From the NCBI GenBank assembly GCA_003527165.1, contig DPSI01000034.1, positions 1 through 6,461 of the forward strand: a stretch of DNA of 6,461 nt. Direction: 5' to 3'. The DNA is from Pseudomonas sp. (GTDB taxonomy: Bacteria > Pseudomonadota > Gammaproteobacteria > Pseudomonadales > Pseudomonadaceae). The notes beneath the pieces were generated by a model. That model was given only the letters and a program-made list of their open reading frames with translations, had not been told where the DNA came from and searched no databases. Positions 4,399 through 6,461 of this stretch are shown here, piece by piece (within the stretch, counting starts at the first letter, position 1; every line of letters starts with the position of its first letter). The position numbers and the translations under genes are program-made.

Positions 4399-4710
4399 AT
4401 GGCAAAGCAAGCGAGCAAGCAGGCAGTAAGTAAGCCCACCCCGGCAGAGCGCCTGGGGCTGCGGGTATCCGCGATGATCAATTCACCGATAGCGCAGTTG
4501 AACAGGCGCGTGACGATCCATCAGCTGGACGACGATCCAGACGAGGCATGGGATGCGGTGATGCAGGTGCTGGCCGAGACGGATGGTCTAGAGATGGTCG
4601 TAACCGACGACGACGGTACGGTGACGCTGCATTGGGACAAGTCGACCGATGATGACGAGGCTATCCGGGAGGAAGAAGTAAAGGCGGTGGAGGACGAGGC
4701 TCCGTTCTGA
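4399..4710 (+). CDS. DUF1654 family protein, SOS-controlled, with SSB-like C-terminal tip, 103 aa
   Basis: Residues 14-80 carry the family signature ERLGLRVSAMINSP, then the block VTIHQLDDDPDEAWDAVMQV and ETDGLEMVVTDDDGTVTLHW. I recognise this as DUF1654, a family found, to my knowledge, mainly in Pseudomonas and its prophages. Its biochemical role cannot be read from sequence. The N-terminus is basic and Lys/Gln/Ser-rich, probably disordered. Residues 80-103 are very acidic and end EDEAPF, which imitates the SSB C-terminal tip (acidic residues, then Pro-Phe at the end). The start at 4399 is fixed by AGGAG 6 bases upstream. An upstream in-frame TTG at 4342 would lie in the promoter and is rejected. 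It is the only confident plus-strand gene and converges with the 69-residue gene (2-base gap). Confidence 0.88.
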   Translation: MAKQASKQAVSKPTPAERLGLRVSAMINSPIAQLNRRVTIHQLDDDPDEAWDAVMQVLAETDGLEMVVTDDDGTVTLHWDKSTDDDEAIREEEVKAVEDEAPF

Positions 4711-4712
4711 TG

Positions 4713-4922
4713 CTACCCGTCAGCCATAAGAGAGGCGATCAGATCGGCAATATCGTCAGAGCTGCTGTTGAGCAGATCGAGATGGCTTTTGACAGCGTGG
4801 GCGGTATCAACGGACCCGCGTTGCTCAACCCAAATAGCGAGCTCTTCGACCGCTGCGCCTATGGCCAGTTGATTCATGTGGAGTTGGTAGAGCAGGGCGG
4901 GAAGCGCATTACGGTCGGTCAT
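4713..4922 (-). CDS. Hypothetical phage protein, 69 aa
   Basis: This is a short helical, acidic protein with the core LHMNQLAIGAAVEELAIWVEQRGS (residues 14-37). I recall that pattern (MNQLA...EEL..WVEQRGS) from small proteins next to repressor regions in Pseudomonas prophages, without known function. The segment is amphipathic, not a clear membrane helix. The ATG has AAGGA 6-7 bases upstream, partly inside a 7-bp inverted repeat that could hide it. Upstream lies the terminator of the 269-residue gene, so it needs its own promoter or readthrough. It ends 2 bases from the convergent DUF1654 gene, with no bidirectional terminator visible between them. Confidence 0.78.
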   Translation of the reverse strand: MTDRNALPALLYQLHMNQLAIGAAVEELAIWVEQRGSVDTAHAVKSHLDLLNSSSDDIADLIASLMADG

Positions 4923-4923
4923 G

Positions 4924-4949
4924 GCTGATCCTTATTGTTTTAGATCAGC
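4924..4949 (-). promoter_or_regulatory. Inverted repeat over the translation start region of the 69-aa gene
   Basis: GCTGATC (4924-4930) and GATCAGC (4943-4949) form a perfect 7-bp inverted repeat around a 12-base AT-rich loop. In the mRNA, AAG of the ribosome binding site lies in the loop and GAUC in the stem, one base from the ATG. It could be a translational switch, an ARGGAU-type CsrA/Rsm site, or a DNA operator. Confidence 0.45.
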
Positions 4950-4961
4950 GTAGACCAGATA

Positions 4962-4987
4962 CAAAAAGTCCCGCTAGGTGCGGGGCT
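4962..4987 (-). terminator. Intrinsic terminator after the 269-aa gene
   Basis: In the minus-strand sense, AGCCCCGC pairs with GCGGGACT (one C-A mismatch) around loop ACCTA, and a run of five T's (the first paired in the stem) follows. It begins 7 bases after the stop codon of the 269-residue gene and closes the repressor-side transcript. Confidence 0.75.
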
Positions 4988-4994
4988 TGGATGG

Positions 4995-5804
4995 CTAGGA
5001 TGCTAGGTCTATCTCGTCGTGGTAAGCCTTCACGACATACAGGACAGGCTTGTCATCGACTACCTCGACAGACACATCGACGATGAACGCTTTGTGGTAG
5101 ATCTGCGCCTCGGCAATCACCATGCGCTCTTTGAGGTCCGGCGAAGCGAACATCACTTTTACCGGGTTAGGGTAAATGCTTTCGATCCGCGCCTTGTCGC
5201 CCGTTTTGGCTTTGGCATCGCCTTTGGTTTGATACCAGCGCAGAGCAACCATCTTGTGTTCGCCGCCAGGCAGGGGTTTGGCCGGCTCCATGAAGCGACG
5301 GAAGTGGTTCTGCGCCGCATTTGCATCAGTGGTGCTGATGTTCAGCGTGAAATTGATCGTGCCGTGGTTTTCAACTGTTCCGATGTTCATCTGGGCACCC
5401 TGGTCGCGCGCTACTGGCTCCAGGATTTTGACCATATCTTTCAGAGTCCTGGCTTCGTCTGCCAGTTTGGGCTTTTCCTCGGTTTTTCCCAAGGCCCAAT
5501 CAATGATCGCTTTCAGATAGTCGCTGTACTCAAAGATCGTCCGTGCCGCATCGAAAAGCGGAAGGGCGCCAACGACGATGGGCTCCAGAACGCTGACAAT
5601 GCTTCCTTGCCGCATCTGGTGCACGAACATATGCGTGAACTCAGCGTCGGCTGGCGAGTGGAACGCAGAGATATAACGGGTGTACTCAGCGGCCAAGGCT
5701 TCAAGGCTTTGCGCATAGACTGAGGCGAGAACAGGCCGCCTGTTGTCGATGACGAAAGCCATCTTCGTGTGGCCTGCTGGGTCATCTTTGAATTCCGTTT
5801 CCAT
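4995..5804 (-). CDS. Protein of unknown function, 269 aa, phage-borne accessory gene
   Basis: I cannot assign a function. The N-terminal half is mostly helical. Residues 67-107 form a long amphipathic to hydrophobic region (SIVSVLEPIVVGALPLFDAA, then YLKAIIDWALG) that resembles a membrane-associated or buried helix pair. A charged linker follows (KTEEKPKLADEARTLKDM), then LEPVARDQGAQMNIGTVENH leading into a beta-rich C-terminal half. That half has RWYQTKGDAKAKTGDKARIE (190-209) and KAFIVDVSVEVVDDKPVLYV (238-257). From memory, unannotated bacterial proteins share this layout. The ATG has AGAGGA about 7 bases upstream. A 234-codon frame on the opposite strand is its shadow. Lying between an rsmN-like gene and a terminator near the repressor, it sits where lysogenic accessory genes, including exclusion or defence genes, are often found. 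Confidence 0.85.
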   Translation of the reverse strand: METEFKDDPAGHTKMAFVIDNRRPVLASVYAQSLEALAAEYTRYISAFHSPADAEFTHMFVHQMRQGSIVSVLEPIVVGALPLFDAARTIFEYSDYLKAIIDWALGKTEEKPKLADEARTLKDMVKILEPVARDQGAQMNIGTVENHGTINFTLNISTTDANAAQNHFRRFMEPAKPLPGGEHKMVALRWYQTKGDAKAKTGDKARIESIYPNPVKVMFASPDLKERMVIAEAQIYHKAFIVDVSVEVVDDKPVLYVVKAYHDEIDLAS

Positions 5805-5850
5805 GCTTCAGTCCTCTAAATCCTAACCTTGCTCGGCGCCCCGGTGGCGC

Positions 5851-6057
5851 TCATGCCTCTTCAAGCTCGCCGCGCAGTATCTGCAGGTCAAGCGGAGCTT
5901 CAACGCCAATATGTGCCCGACTGCCTTTGATCCCCTGCACCGTGACGGTGATCCCGTCTAGCATCAGCTGGGCGAGTAAGTCTTCCGGGTCGGTGCCAGG
6001 TTGCGCGCGTAGTGTAATTTTCTCGCCTGCCTTGCGGGTGAGTACTAAGTAACTCAT
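5851..6057 (-). CDS. csrA: CsrA-superfamily RNA-binding regulator of the RsmN/RsmF type, 68 aa
   Basis: CsrA/Rsm proteins bind GGA motifs in mRNA leaders and block or alter translation. Here VLTRKAGEKITL (residues 5-16) and ITVTVQGIKGSRAHIGVEAP (36-55) are the family strands, and IL-R62-GEL carries the conserved RNA-contact Arg (R44 in E. coli CsrA). Between strands 2 and 3 it has about 17 extra residues, with a predicted helix at DPEDLLAQLML (23-33). Such an inserted helix is the hallmark of P. aeruginosa RsmN/RsmF. Against the RsmN sequence as I remember it, residues 1-65 align without gaps, R62 included. The Arg in strand 4 (R49 of RsmN) is His49 here. AAGGA lies 8 bases before the ATG. 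The gene follows the repressor gene by 26 bases, so it is likely co-transcribed with it. Confidence 0.9.
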   Translation of the reverse strand: MSYLVLTRKAGEKITLRAQPGTDPEDLLAQLMLDGITVTVQGIKGSRAHIGVEAPLDLQILRGELEEA

Positions 6058-6083
6058 GGTTCGCTTCCTTGCGTTGTGTGTGA

Positions 6084-6461
6084 TCAGACCCGCTTCGCAT
6101 TCCAGACCAGCAGAATTCTGGCCTGAATGTATGTGTCGTCGACCCTGATCTTTTTCGGCGGATAGAGCTTTTCGTCAGCCGAAACCATCAGGAAATGATC
6201 CTCGTCGGCGATCTGCAGGCTCTTGATATAGAAATGCCCCTGCCAGGTGAAAGCGTAAATGCCGTCACCGGTGTATTCCCTGATGCTGACGTCGCTGATC
6301 ATCGGGTCCATGTGCTGGATGATGGGCGCCATCGACTGCCCGTTACCGCTGATGATCTTCAGGTGAGCCGGGTCTTTGTAGGTGACGCCCAGCTCGCGCA
6401 GGATCATGCCGATCTGCGGATCGCCGATCTGGTAGTCCGACTTGTCGAGATCGGAAGAGCG
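6084..6461 (-). CDS. CI-like S24 (LexA-type) repressor, C-terminal part; 5' end cut by contig end
   Basis: Only the C-terminal self-cleavage and dimerisation domain is visible. GNGQSMAP holds the catalytic Ser (codon 6333-6335), and GIYAFTWQGHFYIKSLQ holds the catalytic Lys (codon 6222-6224), a dyad 37 residues apart as usual for peptidase S24. After RecA activation such repressors cleave themselves and the prophage is induced. The DNA-binding domain and the cleavage site lie beyond the window. The frame stays open through the right edge. The last four codons or so (6448-6461) come from adapter sequence and are not real. The ATG at 6407 is internal, not the true start. The rsmN-like gene follows 26 bases downstream. 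Confidence 0.88.
   Translation of the reverse strand, partial: RSSDLDKSDYQIGDPQIGMILRELGVTYKDPAHLKIISGNGQSMAPIIQHMDPMISDVSIREYTGDGIYAFTWQGHFYIKSLQIADEDHFLMVSADEKLYPPKKIRVDDTYIQARILLVWNAKRV
6448..6461 (+). other. Illumina TruSeq adapter remnant at the contig end
   Basis: The final 14 bases read AGATCGGAAGAGCG, identical to the start of the Illumina TruSeq read-2 adapter and in the orientation expected when a read runs off its insert. They are an assembly artefact and should be trimmed, so the phage sequence ends at 6447. Confidence 0.93.

Noticed and set aside
5019..5723. A 234-codon plus-strand open frame
   Set aside because: It lies entirely antisense to the 269-residue gene, which has the better ribosome binding site, protein-like composition and a terminator. 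The plus frame is a shadow.
5836..5850. GCGCC/GGCGC hairpin directly after the rsmN-like stop as a terminator
   Set aside because: Only a 5-bp stem with no T-run. The next gene begins 46 bases later and is probably co-transcribed.
5900..6100. A 66-codon minus-strand frame overlapping the rsmN-like gene
   Set aside because: It is out of frame with a clear CsrA-superfamily product and has no plausible protein features.

Overview
The window looks like the regulatory and accessory arm of a temperate phage or prophage of Pseudomonas. The evidence is a DUF1654-type gene behind a LexA (SOS) box, a CsrA homologue of the RsmN/RsmF type known from Pseudomonas aeruginosa, the C-terminal half of a CI-like S24 repressor, and a long run of tiny overlapping genes typical of tailed-phage early regions. 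The right end is a contig end, not a biological boundary: the last 14 bases equal the start of the Illumina TruSeq adapter.

Right part (about 4713-6461), read leftwards on the minus strand: partial S24 repressor, RsmN-like post-transcriptional regulator, a 269-residue protein of unknown function closed by an intrinsic terminator, then a 69-residue phage protein. The only confident plus-strand gene (4399-4710) is DUF1654. It has its own sigma70-like promoter overlapped by a CTG-N10-CAG LexA box, and its product ends in an acidic tail and Pro-Phe, like the tail of single-stranded DNA-binding protein (SSB).

Middle part (3472-4398): about 927 bases between the divergent DUF1654 and LuxR-type genes, without a convincing coding region. 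It is rich in inverted repeats, including a two-tier 34-base stem-loop and a cluster of repeats spaced 24 bases apart just upstream of the SOS promoter.

Left part (1-3471): a leftward array of thirteen genes. It starts with a LuxR/GerE-type helix-turn-helix protein that has a hydrophobic C-terminal segment, and continues with small proteins, mostly joined by ATGA stop/start overlaps. Two are 28- and 32-codon single-helix membrane proteins that are easy to miss. The only three sizeable gaps in the array all carry the same short hairpin repeat (core GCCC-N4-GGGC followed on the plus strand by TGG).

Inferred logic: DNA damage would inactivate the S24 repressor by self-cleavage and also induce the LexA-controlled gene. 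The RsmN-like protein, probably co-transcribed with the repressor, would tie lysogeny to translational control of phage or host mRNAs. The small-gene array is probably early accessory cargo. Most of its products have no known function.
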